In this document: positions 43,610-51,550 of the stretch, one piece after another
How the letters are laid out: every line of letters begins with the position of its first letter
Position numbering within the stretch: the first letter of the stretch is position 1
NCBI RefSeq assembly: GCF_025466085.1
Contig: NZ_JANLOD010000072.1
Span: 124,001-188,000, forward strand
Direction: 5' to 3'
DNA: 64,000 nt
Source of the DNA: Pseudomonas sp. 14P_8.1_Bac3
GTDB taxonomy: Bacteria; Pseudomonadota; Gammaproteobacteria; Pseudomonadales; Pseudomonadaceae
Translations under genes and position numbers: made by a program
Notes under the pieces: generated by a model
The model's input: only the letters and a program-made list of their open reading frames with translations
What the model was told of the DNA's origin: nothing
Databases searched by the model: none

Positions 43610-44365
43610 TCAAAACGGCAGTGGCAGTTTTGCCGTGCGACCTCCATCCACCACAAGCACTTGCCCGGTGATAAAGGCCGATGACTCCGACGCGAGGAAA
43701 ACCACGGTCGCGCCAACGTCCGTGGGCCAACCGGTACGCCCCACCGGGTGCAGGCGCAGCAGTGCCTGGCGCGCCGCACGGGGATCCGCTTGAGTGGCGA
43801 GATAGGCATCACTCAACTCGGAATTGATCCACCCGGGGGCGATGGCATTGCAGCGGATGCCGTCCCGGCCAAGATCGACCGCCAAGGCTCGGGTCAGCCC
43901 ATGGATCCCGGCCTTGGAGGCGCAGTAGGCGGCATGTTCCGGGTTGGCGCCCAGCCCTTCGATCGAGCCGATGTTGATGAGGCTGCCACCGCCTCGCTGA
44001 CGCATCTGCGGCACCAACGCCTTGCACAGAAACGCGGGCGCCCGCAGATTGACCGCCATCATGCGATCCCAGTCCTGTTCGGTCATGTCGTCGATGGATT
44101 TCTCGAACATGAACCCGGCGTTGTTTACCAATATGTCGACCCCGCCAAGGTGCTCCTCGGCGAAACGAGCGATCAAGCCGGGTGACTCGACCGAGGCCAG
44201 GTCAGCCTCGACGAAATGCACCCGAGGATGGTCGCGCAAGTCGGCGTCCAGTGCCTGGCGTTGGGCGATGATCACTGAAGCGCCCGCCTCAAGCAGTCGT
44301 TCGGTGATGCCGCGGCCAATGCCTCTGCCGCCGCCGGTCACCACTGCATTTTTACCGTTGAGCAT
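43610..44365 (-). CDS. SDR-family oxidoreductase
   Basis: A 251-residue classical SDR. Cofactor motif TGGGRGIGRG at residues 11-20, NNAG near 85, catalytic Ser in NIGSIEGLG and the Tyr-Lys pair in YCASKAGI near 150. ATG 44365 follows GGAGAGG. It lies 12 bp downstream of the second SDR on the same strand, so the pair is an operon transcribed from the promoter at about 45.2 kb. Probably oxidises a secondary alcohol or reduces a ketone in the same pathway; substrate unknown. Confidence 0.92.
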   Translation of the reverse strand: MLNGKNAVVTGGGRGIGRGITERLLEAGASVIIAQRQALDADLRDHPRVHFVEADLASVESPGLIARFAEEHLGGVDILVNNAGFMFEKSIDDMTEQDWDRMMAVNLRAPAFLCKALVPQMRQRGGGSLINIGSIEGLGANPEHAAYCASKAGIHGLTRALAVDLGRDGIRCNAIAPGWINSELSDAYLATQADPRAARQALLRLHPVGRTGWPTDVGATVVFLASESSAFITGQVLVVDGGRTAKLPLPF

Positions 44366-44377
44366 CGCTGCCTCTCC

Positions 44378-45145
44378 TTAGCCGGACACCGGCTTGGCGC
44401 CTGTGACTTCCACCGTTTCACCGGCGATGTACCTGGCCTCGTCGGACGCCAGAAAAGCGATGACATCGGCAATGTCTTCAGGCTCGGCGATACGCCCCAG
44501 TGGCACACTCTTGTTGAGTTCCTGCACGGCTTTGTCCGGATCGAGGCCACGCCGTTCAAAGCCGCTGCGGATCATCGGGGTATTTATTTCGTGCGGGCAC
44601 ACGGCGTTGACACGGATGCCCAGGGGGGCGCAATCGCGTCCCAGATTTTTGGTCAGCGCCGCGACCGCGCCTTTGCTGGTGCAATACGCCACGTGGGCAG
44701 GGCCTGGATAAATACCCCAGACCGAGGAGGTGTTGACGATGGCGGCGCCGGGGCGGCTTTTCATGTGCGGGATCGCCGCGCGGCAAATAAAGAACACGGC
44801 ATTGAGGTTGACGCCCATGGCATCGAACCACATGTCGTCAGTGGTTTCCTCAATGGTGCCGCGGGGAATGATGCCCGCATTGTTCAATACGATATCGATC
44901 CCCGAAAAGATACCGACGGCGGTCTGGACAATCGCTTCGCAATATTCTTTTCGGCGTAAATCGCCTGCCAGGTAATGCACTTGCGCGCCCATGTCACTAA
45001 CTTTGTTGGCAATTGATTGACAACCGGCTTCGTCAAGATCGGACAAAACCAGCTTTGCGCCTTCTCGGGCGAACAATAACGCCAGCGCCTGTCCGACGCC
45101 GCCGGCAGCGCCGGTAATGACCACCACTTTATTATTGAATTTCAT
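44378..45145 (-). CDS. SDR-family oxidoreductase
   Basis: A 255-residue SDR with TGAAGGVGQA at residues 11-20, NNAG near 86, the catalytic Ser in NTSSVWGIYPG and YCTSKGAV near 152. ATG 45145 (MKFNNK) has AGG upstream; the longer frame from 45193 is not supported. It shares about the expected SDR-level similarity with its neighbour, so the two are likely separate enzymes of one route rather than a recent duplication. The promoter gap upstream contains the third copy of the shared inverted repeat. Confidence 0.92.
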   Translation of the reverse strand: MKFNNKVVVITGAAGGVGQALALLFAREGAKLVLSDLDEAGCQSIANKVSDMGAQVHYLAGDLRRKEYCEAIVQTAVGIFSGIDIVLNNAGIIPRGTIEETTDDMWFDAMGVNLNAVFFICRAAIPHMKSRPGAAIVNTSSVWGIYPGPAHVAYCTSKGAVAALTKNLGRDCAPLGIRVNAVCPHEINTPMIRSGFERRGLDPDKAVQELNKSVPLGRIAEPEDIADVIAFLASDEARYIAGETVEVTGAKPVSG

Positions 45146-45230
45146 GGGCAACCTGCCTGGTAGTTGTTTGGCGTCGCCATTATTCGATCTCAACGGATTG
45201 TAGCGTCCAACGACTTTTTTACCGTGCCAA

Positions 45231-45249
45231 AGATAACGTGGCGTTATCT
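45231..45249. promoter_or_regulatory. Inverted repeat, candidate LysR operator (copy 3, perfect)
   Basis: AGATAAC-GTGGC-GTTATCT, a perfect 7-bp inverted repeat with a 5-base spacer, the best of three copies (others at 35942 and 38557). It lies 86 bp upstream of the SDR start and 183 bp upstream of the 2-oxoglutarate oxygenase start, in a divergent promoter. Confidence 0.72.
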
Positions 45250-45431
45250 GAAAAGTGCCGCAGCAGCGGGCTCCTCGAGGACAATTGAAAGTAAGTGTGC
45301 ATTGGTGTCAATTTAAGGTGACACACATGTACATTTTGCTTGCGCGAGAAAAATCCGAGGATTAACATCCGTCGAAACGAGGACTGGCCTGGCTCGTTCG
45401 ACCTTATTGATTTTTCGGAAAGGAGAGCAAA

Positions 45432-46430
45432 GTGACAGAGTTATTGGATATTCGTCTGGCGAGCAAACAAACAGCTTTCACTGAAATTCCAGTTATCGAC
45501 ATAGGGCCGCTCCTCAGTGGCGAGAACCCGGCGCTAGTGGCAAGTCAAATAGGTGAGGCCTGTGAAAAGATTGGTTTTTTTTATATAAAAAACCATGGTG
45601 TCGGACAGCAACTGATAGACAGCATGTACACGCTCTCCAAACGTTTTTTCAAGCTTGAGTTTGAACAGAAGAACACACTTAACATCGTCAACTCCGGGCC
45701 TACATTGCGCGGTTATATACCGATGTATGCGGAAAACGTGGACCCCGCCAACACTCGCGATTTCAAGGAGTGTTTTGATTACGGTGCTCATTACGATGAG
45801 GTATCGCCGTTTTTCGGTCCTAACCAAATGCCTCATGAACTGCCGGAATTCGAGAAGGTGGCCAATGAGTACCATGGCGCTGTATTGAATCTCGCACGCC
45901 TGCTCATTGGCGGGATCGCGCTGAGCCTGGGGTTGCCACGAGATTATTTCGAGCACCGTCAACGCAAGCCCATCACGATCCAGCGAATCTTGCGTTACCC
46001 GCCGCCGATCGGAAGGATTTCCCAAGAGGAGATCGGGATTGGCGCTCACACCGACTACGGTTTCCTGACGGTCCTGTCCCAGGATGCCGTGGGCGGCCTG
46101 CAGGTCAGGAATCGGGCAGGGGAGTGGGTCACCGCTCCACCCGTTGAAGGCACGTTTATCGTCAATATCGGTGATCTGGTGCAAACCCTCACCAACGATC
46201 GCTACACCTCGACGATGCATCGCGTTGTGAATACCAGCGGTCTGGAGCGCTACTCGATACCGTTCTTCATTGATCTGGATTTCGATGCGGTGGTGGCGCC
46301 TGTGCCTACCTGTGTCACTGAAGCCGTGCCTGCAAAATATGAGGCTTACACCTGTGGTCAGCACAAGTTCAAGCGATTCGTTGACAGCTATGAACACCTT
46401 AAAGGCATCGAGCAGGTGGGACGCGGTTGA
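45432..46430 (+). CDS. 2-oxoglutarate/Fe(II)-dependent oxygenase (isopenicillin N synthase-like)
   Basis: A 332-residue non-heme iron oxygenase starting at GTG 45432 after AGGAGA. The N-terminal DIOX_N region (IPVIDIGPLLSGENPALVASQIGEACEKIGFFYIKNHGV-like) is followed by the iron site: His and Asp in GAHTDYGFLTVL near 200 and His in STMHRVVN near 258. The 2-oxoglutarate-binding Arg and Ser are in RYSIPFF. These enzymes hydroxylate, desaturate or demethylate. With a Rieske demethylase candidate in the same regulon it may perform a second oxidative demethylation or a ring hydroxylation. Confidence 0.92.
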   Translation: MTELLDIRLASKQTAFTEIPVIDIGPLLSGENPALVASQIGEACEKIGFFYIKNHGVGQQLIDSMYTLSKRFFKLEFEQKNTLNIVNSGPTLRGYIPMYAENVDPANTRDFKECFDYGAHYDEVSPFFGPNQMPHELPEFEKVANEYHGAVLNLARLLIGGIALSLGLPRDYFEHRQRKPITIQRILRYPPPIGRISQEEIGIGAHTDYGFLTVLSQDAVGGLQVRNRAGEWVTAPPVEGTFIVNIGDLVQTLTNDRYTSTMHRVVNTSGLERYSIPFFIDLDFDAVVAPVPTCVTEAVPAKYEAYTCGQHKFKRFVDSYEHLKGIEQVGRG

Positions 46431-46478
46431 TCCGATTGGGCGCCGAGAACGCATGACCGGGCCAGCGGTTGAAGCGGG

Positions 46479-46504
46479 AAATGGCGCGGGAGACCGCGCC
46501 ATTT
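46479..46504. terminator. Bidirectional rho-independent terminator
   Basis: AAATGGCGCGG (46479-46489) pairs perfectly with CCGCGCCATTT (46494-46504) around a GAGA loop, with A-rich and T-rich flanks. It lies between the 3' ends of the 2-oxoglutarate oxygenase gene (+) and the repeat-protein gene (-), and can serve both. Confidence 0.88.
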
Positions 46505-46509
46505 TCACG

Positions 46510-47244
46510 TTATGGGTTGCTGATCGGGGTGTTGAACTGCTCGGAGTAGGTGCTGCCCATGAGTGAGGAGGCCACCTGATCCGAGCCCACGCCCATGCGA
46601 GAGTACGCATATCGGGCCGTACCGACGTGGTCCGTGCCATCGGCGGCGACTGCACCAGCTCCGACGTGATCGGCGCCGTCAGATGCGACAGCGCCAGCTC
46701 CGACGTGATCGGCACCGTCGGACGCGACCGCACCAGCCCCAACGTGATCGGCACCGTCGGCTGCGACCGCACCAACCCCGACATGGTCGGCACCATCGGA
46801 CGCGACAGCGCCAGCCCCGACATGATCGGCACCATCGGCCGCGACCGCACCAGCCCCGACGTGATCGGCACCGTCAGATGCGACTGCGCCAGCCCCGACG
46901 TGATCGGCGCCGTCAGATGCGACTGCACCAGCTCCGACGTGATCGGCACCGTCAGATGCGACTGCACCAGCTCCGACGTGATCGGCACCGTCGGCAGCAA
47001 CCGCGCCAGCCCCGACATGATCGGCACCATCGGCCGCGACCGCGCCAGCCCCGACATGATCGGCACCATCGGCCGCGACAGCGCCAGCCCCGACATGATC
47101 GGCACCATCGGCCGCGACAGCGCCAGCACCCACATGATCCGCGCCATCCGACGCCAACGCTCTTGTCTCCGCGGCCCAGGCACCGGGCGTTACCGCTGCG
47201 GCCGCGAGCACCAATGCAATGCCTGAAAAAAGCTTACGTATCAT
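46510..47244 (-). CDS. Exported tandem-repeat protein of unknown function
   Basis: A 244-residue protein from ATG 47244 (GAGGA 8 bp upstream). A signal peptide covers residues 1-25 (RKLFSGIALVLAAAAVTPG, AWA-A cut site). Residues 34-202 are thirteen copies of a 13-residue unit, consensus GADHVGAGAVA(A/S)D, with a degenerate fourteenth. The last ~30 residues (GSDQVASSLMGSTYSEQFNT and on) are unique. The unit is acidic, with one His and one or two Asp per repeat, which could bind metal, but that is speculation. I recognise no family; similar small Asp-Gly-Ala-Asp-rich secreted proteins occur in Pseudomonas. The repeats keep all six frames largely free of stops, so large overlapping ORFs here are artefacts. 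Confidence 0.85.
   Translation of the reverse strand: MIRKLFSGIALVLAAAAVTPGAWAAETRALASDGADHVGAGAVAADGADHVGAGAVAADGADHVGAGAVAADGADHVGAGAVAADGADHVGAGAVASDGADHVGAGAVASDGADHVGAGAVASDGADHVGAGAVAADGADHVGAGAVASDGADHVGVGAVAADGADHVGAGAVASDGADHVGAGAVASDGADHVGAGAVAADGTDHVGTARYAYSRMGVGSDQVASSLMGSTYSEQFNTPISNP
46639..47145 (-). repeat. 39-bp coding minisatellite (13 units)
   Basis: Thirteen head-to-tail 39-bp units inside the gene above, each encoding one 13-residue repeat. The units differ mainly at the Ala/Ser codon near the end and by silent changes; one has Val for Ala. In-frame unit length means that copy-number changes by slippage or recombination keep the protein intact. Confidence 0.92.
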
Positions 47245-47520
47245 GATGTTTTCCTCGACCCGTGAGCCGGAGGGCGATTGAACTCGACCGGTCAAAGGAT
47301 CCGGGCGAACGGCTCATGGGCTATGGCTGGTTACGTTGACGATTGGCACAGGGCGCGGTAGCGCGCTCGGGTGTCGACGTGTTGTAAGGCACAAAAACAG
47401 CAAACCGAAATTCAGTATAGACCGCCACCAAAGGCCGACCAGACACGGTGACCACCGGTGCAGAAGCGCAAGGCCAGACTGTAGGTTCCCCACGAATCCC
47501 GGGACCACAGACACCGCCAA

Positions 47521-47612
47521 CCCCTGTAGGAGCCAGCCTGCTGGCGATGGACTCAAGCACGCCGCGTAGCACCAGACCGCCCGCGTCATCGTTGAAGACC
47601 ATCGCTGGCAGG
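47521..47612. repeat. REPIN-type repeat, copy 1
   Basis: About 91 bp beginning CCCCTGTAGGAGCCAGCCTG, with a perfect small hairpin GCCAGC-CT-GCTGGC followed by GATGG, and ending in an inverted remnant CCATCGCTGGCAGG. It matches the copy at 57607-57697 over nearly its whole length. The surrounding 47245-47675 shows no gene I can support. Paired, inverted REP sequences of this kind are a Pseudomonas trademark, mobilised by RAYT proteins, none of which is in this window. Confidence 0.82.
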
Positions 47613-47675
47613 TGTCGTGTAACCGGGGTACACGCACAATCCAGGGCGCTTCGGAGTCCTATTCGAAGCTCGTCA

Positions 47676-48116
47676 TCAACGGTTATTCAGCAAAATCGAA
47701 AAATTCAACGCCGCGGCTACACACAGCCACACCAGGTATGGAAACAGGATCAGGCCCGTGATGACGTCAAGCTGCAACGCCATCACCACCATTGCCGCCA
47801 CAACCAGCCACAGCAGCGTCAAAATCACCATGCCGGCGAAAACGTGGTGTGCGCCGAAGAACACCGGTGTCCACAGCGTATTCAGCGCAATCTGCGCCGC
47901 CCATAACGCCAGCACCACCTGACTGCCAGGGATCAGGGTCAACCGGTAACCGGCCCAGGCCAGCAACAGGTAGATGATCGACCAGGCCAGCGGAAACAGC
48001 CAGTTGGGTGGCGTGAAGCTCGGCTTGACCAGGGTTTCATACCACTCGCCCGGTTTGAACAGGAGGCCGGTGCTTGCCGCGGCGGCGCAGGCCAGGAGAA
48101 AAATGAGAAAGGTCAT
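47676..48116 (-). CDS. tspO: TspO/MBR family protein
   Basis: A 146-residue five-helix membrane protein of the TspO/translocator-protein family. Diagnostic are KPSFTPPNWLFPLAWSIIYL at residues about 30-50 and LNTLWTPVFFGAHH near 88, with Trp and Asn residues of the ligand pocket. ATG 48116 has AAGGA 7 bp upstream. Bacterial TspO proteins bind tetrapyrroles and have been tied to oxygen and light responses. The gene is alone on its strand between a REPIN and a LysR gene. Confidence 0.94.
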   Translation of the reverse strand: MTFLIFLLACAAAASTGLLFKPGEWYETLVKPSFTPPNWLFPLAWSIIYLLLAWAGYRLTLIPGSQVVLALWAAQIALNTLWTPVFFGAHHVFAGMVILTLLWLVVAAMVVMALQLDVITGLILFPYLVWLCVAAALNFSILLNNR

Positions 48117-48248
48117 CGCTTGTCCTTAGCTGAGATCAGATGTTTGGGTTACACCGCCAGTGTCGGCCGTATGTAAGAAGGACGCCCAGGCACGTGAAAA
48201 GTTTGGATTGAGGAATGACTTTTCTCTGGTGGCCGGGGCTGTCATCCA

Positions 48249-49187
48249 TCAGCCGTTGGCGATCAACTGATCCGAAAGATGCTGCTGCTCCCGCCCGCGA
48301 GCAATCATCCACCGATGAAATTCCCGGCATTGCGCCTTGTGGAAAGTGCTGGGGTTCCAGCTCAGGTAGTACGACGAGGGCAGCGGCATGGCGTGCCGGC
48401 AGGGCAGGATCAAGCGGCCGTTGTCGACGTCGTCCCTGATCATCGAGTACTGCGCCAGCACCATGCCGTGGCCTTCGATTGCCGCCTGGATGGCCATGCT
48501 CGAAAGGGAAAAAATCCGGCTGTTGTTAATGGCGACATCGGCCATGCCGTTTTGCGCCGACCATTCCGGCCATGACGGTGGCGATTCGAATTTCGGGCGC
48601 CAGTCGATGGTCAGCAGCGGAAAGCGCAGCAGTTCATCCACTGCCACCTGAGGCCCGTGTGCAGCCAGCAGCACCGGGCTGCACGCCGGGATCACACAGT
48701 CACGGAAAAGCTCGAGGGTGTGGTGATTGTCCTGCATGCCTTCGCCATAACTGATCCGGAAGTCGATGCCATTGGCATCCGCCTTCGACGGCTCGGTGTG
48801 GGTGCCGTCCAGGTACACGCTCAGGCCTGGGTGCTCGGCTTGCCAGCCGGCGACCAGCGGTGCCAGCCACTTGGACAGCAGAGAGGGCAGGGCGCTGACG
48901 TACAGGTTGCTGGCGTTTTTCGACCGTTCCAGCTCGGCGGTGGCGGCCCGAAGCCGCTCGAAAGCTTCGCAGCAGCCTTCGTGGAAACGTTGTCCGGTGG
49001 CGTTAAGGCGCAGGCGCTGACCTTCCTTGACCGTCAAGCTGAGGCCGACGGCGTCTTCCAGCACTTTCATCTGCTGGCTGACCGCCCCAGCCGAAACGCC
49101 CAGCCGTTTTGCCGCCTGGGAAATACCGCCGCAGATGCCGACGGCTTCAAATACCTCGAGGGCCCGCAGGGGAGGAAGGTAGCTCAT
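48249..49187 (-). CDS. LysR-family transcriptional regulator (GcvA-like)
   Basis: A 312-residue LysR protein beginning LPPLRALEVFEAVGICGG, with the helix-turn-helix through residue 63 (ISQAAKRLGVSAGAVSQQMKVLE) and a GcvA-type effector domain (LPSLLSKWLAPLVAGW). It is divergent from the VanA-type Rieske gene at 49354 with 166 bp between, and a perfect 9-bp inverted repeat lies in that gap. It most likely controls the whole unit from the Rieske gene through the MIO-less lyase. Ligand unknown. Confidence 0.93.
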   Translation of the reverse strand: MSYLPPLRALEVFEAVGICGGISQAAKRLGVSAGAVSQQMKVLEDAVGLSLTVKEGQRLRLNATGQRFHEGCCEAFERLRAATAELERSKNASNLYVSALPSLLSKWLAPLVAGWQAEHPGLSVYLDGTHTEPSKADANGIDFRISYGEGMQDNHHTLELFRDCVIPACSPVLLAAHGPQVAVDELLRFPLLTIDWRPKFESPPSWPEWSAQNGMADVAINNSRIFSLSSMAIQAAIEGHGMVLAQYSMIRDDVDNGRLILPCRHAMPLPSSYYLSWNPSTFHKAQCREFHRWMIARGREQQHLSDQLIANG

Positions 49188-49221
49188 GGTTGATCCAGGA
49201 AAGTAAAAGTCAGGCTGATTT

Positions 49222-49243
49222 TATAGTTTAGGAAAACTATAAA
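49222..49243. promoter_or_regulatory. Perfect inverted repeat, candidate LysR operator
   Basis: TTATAGTTT-AGGA-AAACTATAA: 9-bp arms with a 4-base spacer, 35 bp upstream of the LysR start and 111 bp upstream of the Rieske start. Unlike the GTTATC site of the 36-45 kb regulon, so it is probably read by the linked LysR. Confidence 0.68.
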
Positions 49244-49353
49244 AAGCAACAGAAAAGCACATCTATTCTTTTGGGTTTGGCAGACCTACGATCTCCTTCA
49301 AGACGTCCAGCCACCTCCCGCTGGTACTTACAACAACAACGGAGCTTCGAGCC

Positions 49354-50415
49354 ATGTTCTTGAAAAACGCCTGGTATGTCGCTGCCTGGGACACTGAAGT
49401 CAAGCATGCCTTGCATGCCACGACCCTCCTTGGCCAACCCATCGTTTTGTACCGCAAGACCGACGGCGAGGCGGTGGCGCTGGAAGACGCCTGTCCGCAT
49501 CGCAAGCTGCCGTTGTCGATGGGTCGGCTGCACGGTGATGTGGTCGAATGTGGCTACCACGGCCTGACGTTTGACGGTTCGGGGACATGCGTAAAGGCCG
49601 CGTGCGTATCGCGCGTGCCGCAAGCTGCCCACGTGCGCAGTTATCCAGTAGAAGAGCGCTATGGCTTGATCTGGGTATGGATGGGAGATCCCGCCAAGGC
49701 TGACCGTGCGAAAATTCTCGATATCCCGGAATTTCAGGACCCGCACTGGGGCCTGAACCGCGGTGACTCGATGACCATCGAATGCAACTACCTGTTCATG
49801 ACCGACAACCTGCTCGACCCGTCGCACGTCGCCTGGGTGCATCAGTCCACCTTCGGCAATTCGGCTTGTGAGTCACAACCGCTGCAAACCCAGGTCAATC
49901 GCGACGGCGTGGTGGTTTCGCGCTGGCTGTACGACGTCGAAGTGGCGCCGTTCTACACCAAATACCTCAAGTTCGAAGGTCGCTGCGACCGCCTGCAATA
50001 TTACGAAGTGCGTTATCCGGCCCACGCCATCATCAAAGGCGTGCTGACACCGGCAGGCACCGCTGGCGAAAATGCTCCGGTGCATGAAAAAGCATTCCTG
50101 ATGGACTCCTATAACTTCATGACGCCGGTCGACGAGTCGCACACTCGCTATTACTGGTTCCAGTTGCGCAACTTCGATGCGGACGACGAGAACGTTTCCC
50201 GGCAATTCGCCAGCGATGTGCGCAGAGCCTTCGAAGAGGACCGAGTGATCCTCACGGCCGTGCATGCCGGCATGGCCAGGCGCACCACGCCCAACATCGA
50301 CCTGGCCATCGATTCCGGCCCGCTGCGGTTTCGTCGGGGCATGGAGGCACTGATCCGCCTCGAGCAGGATGCTGCAGGCCTGAAACTGTCGAACGAGGCA
50401 CACGTCCATGCGTGA
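49354..50415 (+). CDS. Rieske non-heme iron oxygenase, VanA-type O/N-demethylase
   Basis: A 353-residue oxygenase of the vanillate-demethylase type. The Rieske ligands are in CPHRKLPLS and CGYHGLTFDGSGTC (residues about 47-75), and the mononuclear iron site is D-x2-H-x4-H in LLDPSHVAWVHQSTFG near 152. It begins MFLKNAWYVAAW, as VanA proteins do. Such enzymes remove methyl groups from aryl ethers or amines as formaldehyde, or hydroxylate. Its reductase is encoded next with an 8-bp overlap. In this operon the substrate is likely the compound taken up by the histidine-type importer downstream. Confidence 0.93.
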   Translation: MFLKNAWYVAAWDTEVKHALHATTLLGQPIVLYRKTDGEAVALEDACPHRKLPLSMGRLHGDVVECGYHGLTFDGSGTCVKAACVSRVPQAAHVRSYPVEERYGLIWVWMGDPAKADRAKILDIPEFQDPHWGLNRGDSMTIECNYLFMTDNLLDPSHVAWVHQSTFGNSACESQPLQTQVNRDGVVVSRWLYDVEVAPFYTKYLKFEGRCDRLQYYEVRYPAHAIIKGVLTPAGTAGENAPVHEKAFLMDSYNFMTPVDESHTRYYWFQLRNFDADDENVSRQFASDVRRAFEEDRVILTAVHAGMARRTTPNIDLAIDSGPLRFRRGMEALIRLEQDAAGLKLSNEAHVHA

Positions 50416-51529
50416 GCCGGCTAGCGCCACGAAAGGTTTTACGCACTTTGTCGTGACCCAGAAAGTACGCGAGAGCGCGACGATCAGTTCGTTTGTGCTC
50501 AGGCCGGTGCGGGACGATTCCCACCTGACGTTCCGCCCCGGCCAGTTCATCGTGGTGCGCATTCCACTGGCGGGCGGCGCACAGGTGTTGCGCACCTACA
50601 GCCTGTCCGGAAACCCGGACGACCCGTCGCAGCTGCGTATTTCCGTCAAGCATGAAAGGGCGCCCGTGCACCTTCCCGACGTGCCGGCGGGCGTCGGTTC
50701 AAGCTTCTTGCACGAGTCGCTGGACGTCGGCGGACAACTGGAAATTGCCGGTCCCAGCGGCGAGTTCGTGCTGGATGAAAGCAGTGAGCGTCCCGTGGTG
50801 TTGTTCAGCGGAGGCGTGGGGCTGACACCGATGGTGAGCATGCTGCATCGCCTGGCGACGGGTTCTGCGCGGCCGGTGTATTTCATTCATGCCTGTGAAG
50901 ACGGTGCGGTGCACGCCTTGCGCCAGGAGGTGCTGGCGTTGGCCGCCGCGCGCCCGAACATCCGTGTGCATTTTTGCTATCGCACGCCGAACCGCGATGA
51001 CCTGGAACTCGGCCACCATCACAGCAGCGGGCTGATCAGTCGCGAGAACCTGCAAGCCTTGCTGCCGCTCGACGATTACGACGTCTACCTCTGCGGGCCC
51101 CGCCCGTTCATGCAGGCCAACTGGCGCTTGCTGCGAGGGTTGGGCATCGACAAGGCACGGATTCGTTACGAGTTCTTTGGTCCGGCGACGATCCTCGATG
51201 AAGACGAACCGACTCCCGCGCCGGCCCCGACCCAGCCTGACGCACAGCCGGTGGCCGATACGCAAATGAGTGTGCGATTCGATCCTTCCGGCCGGAGCGT
51301 ACCGTGGGATCAAGGTTGTCATTCGCTGCTGGAGCTCGCCGAACAGGCCGGATTGTCGCCCTCGTTCAGCTGTCGCGCCGGCTTGTGCAATACCTGCCTG
51401 ACCCCGCTGGTCAGCGGCAGCGTCGAGTACATCGAAGCACCGCTGATCGAGCCGGAGCCAGGTCAGGTGTTGCTCTGTTGTACCCGCCCGACGTCCTCGG
51501 TGGTCCTGGCGCTGGGTGACCTTCAGTAG
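50408..51529 (+). CDS. Oxygenase reductase: FNR-type flavoprotein with C-terminal 2Fe-2S ferredoxin
   Basis: A 373-residue electron-transfer protein. Residues about 10-110 bind flavin (FRPGQFIVVRIP, LRTYSLSG), 120-240 bind NAD(P)H (VVLFSGGVGLTPMVSML, VYLCGPRPFM), a Pro/Ala-rich linker covers about 262-285, and the end is a plant-type ferredoxin with SCRAGLCNTC and a distal Cys in LLCCTRP. This is longer than VanB and has the same order as CntB/GbcB-type reductases joined to a ferredoxin. It passes electrons from NAD(P)H to the Rieske protein encoded immediately before. It may also serve the reductase-less GbcA-like proteins at 37178 and 61228. Confidence 0.93.
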   Translation: MREPASATKGFTHFVVTQKVRESATISSFVLRPVRDDSHLTFRPGQFIVVRIPLAGGAQVLRTYSLSGNPDDPSQLRISVKHERAPVHLPDVPAGVGSSFLHESLDVGGQLEIAGPSGEFVLDESSERPVVLFSGGVGLTPMVSMLHRLATGSARPVYFIHACEDGAVHALRQEVLALAAARPNIRVHFCYRTPNRDDLELGHHHSSGLISRENLQALLPLDDYDVYLCGPRPFMQANWRLLRGLGIDKARIRYEFFGPATILDEDEPTPAPAPTQPDAQPVADTQMSVRFDPSGRSVPWDQGCHSLLELAEQAGLSPSFSCRAGLCNTCLTPLVSGSVEYIEAPLIEPEPGQVLLCCTRPTSSVVLALGDLQ

Positions 51530-51550
51530 TTTTTGCATCGGAGAATAAAA

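Noticed and set aside
46639..47145. Regular repeat array considered as a CRISPR
   Set aside because: Units are contiguous with no unique spacers and encode a continuous in-frame peptide repeat; no cas genes are nearby.
45534..47183. A 549-codon minus-strand frame and two long plus-strand frames across 46.5-47.2 kb
   Set aside because: They arise because the 39-bp repeats contain no stops in other frames, and the long minus one overlaps the well-supported 2-oxoglutarate oxygenase gene. Only the frame with signal peptide and ribosome-binding site is kept.
47314..47637. Minus-strand 107-codon frame upstream of tspO
   Set aside because: It runs through the REPIN and has no ribosome-binding site or protein-like conserved content. 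The similar frame at the second REPIN shows that it comes from the repeat.
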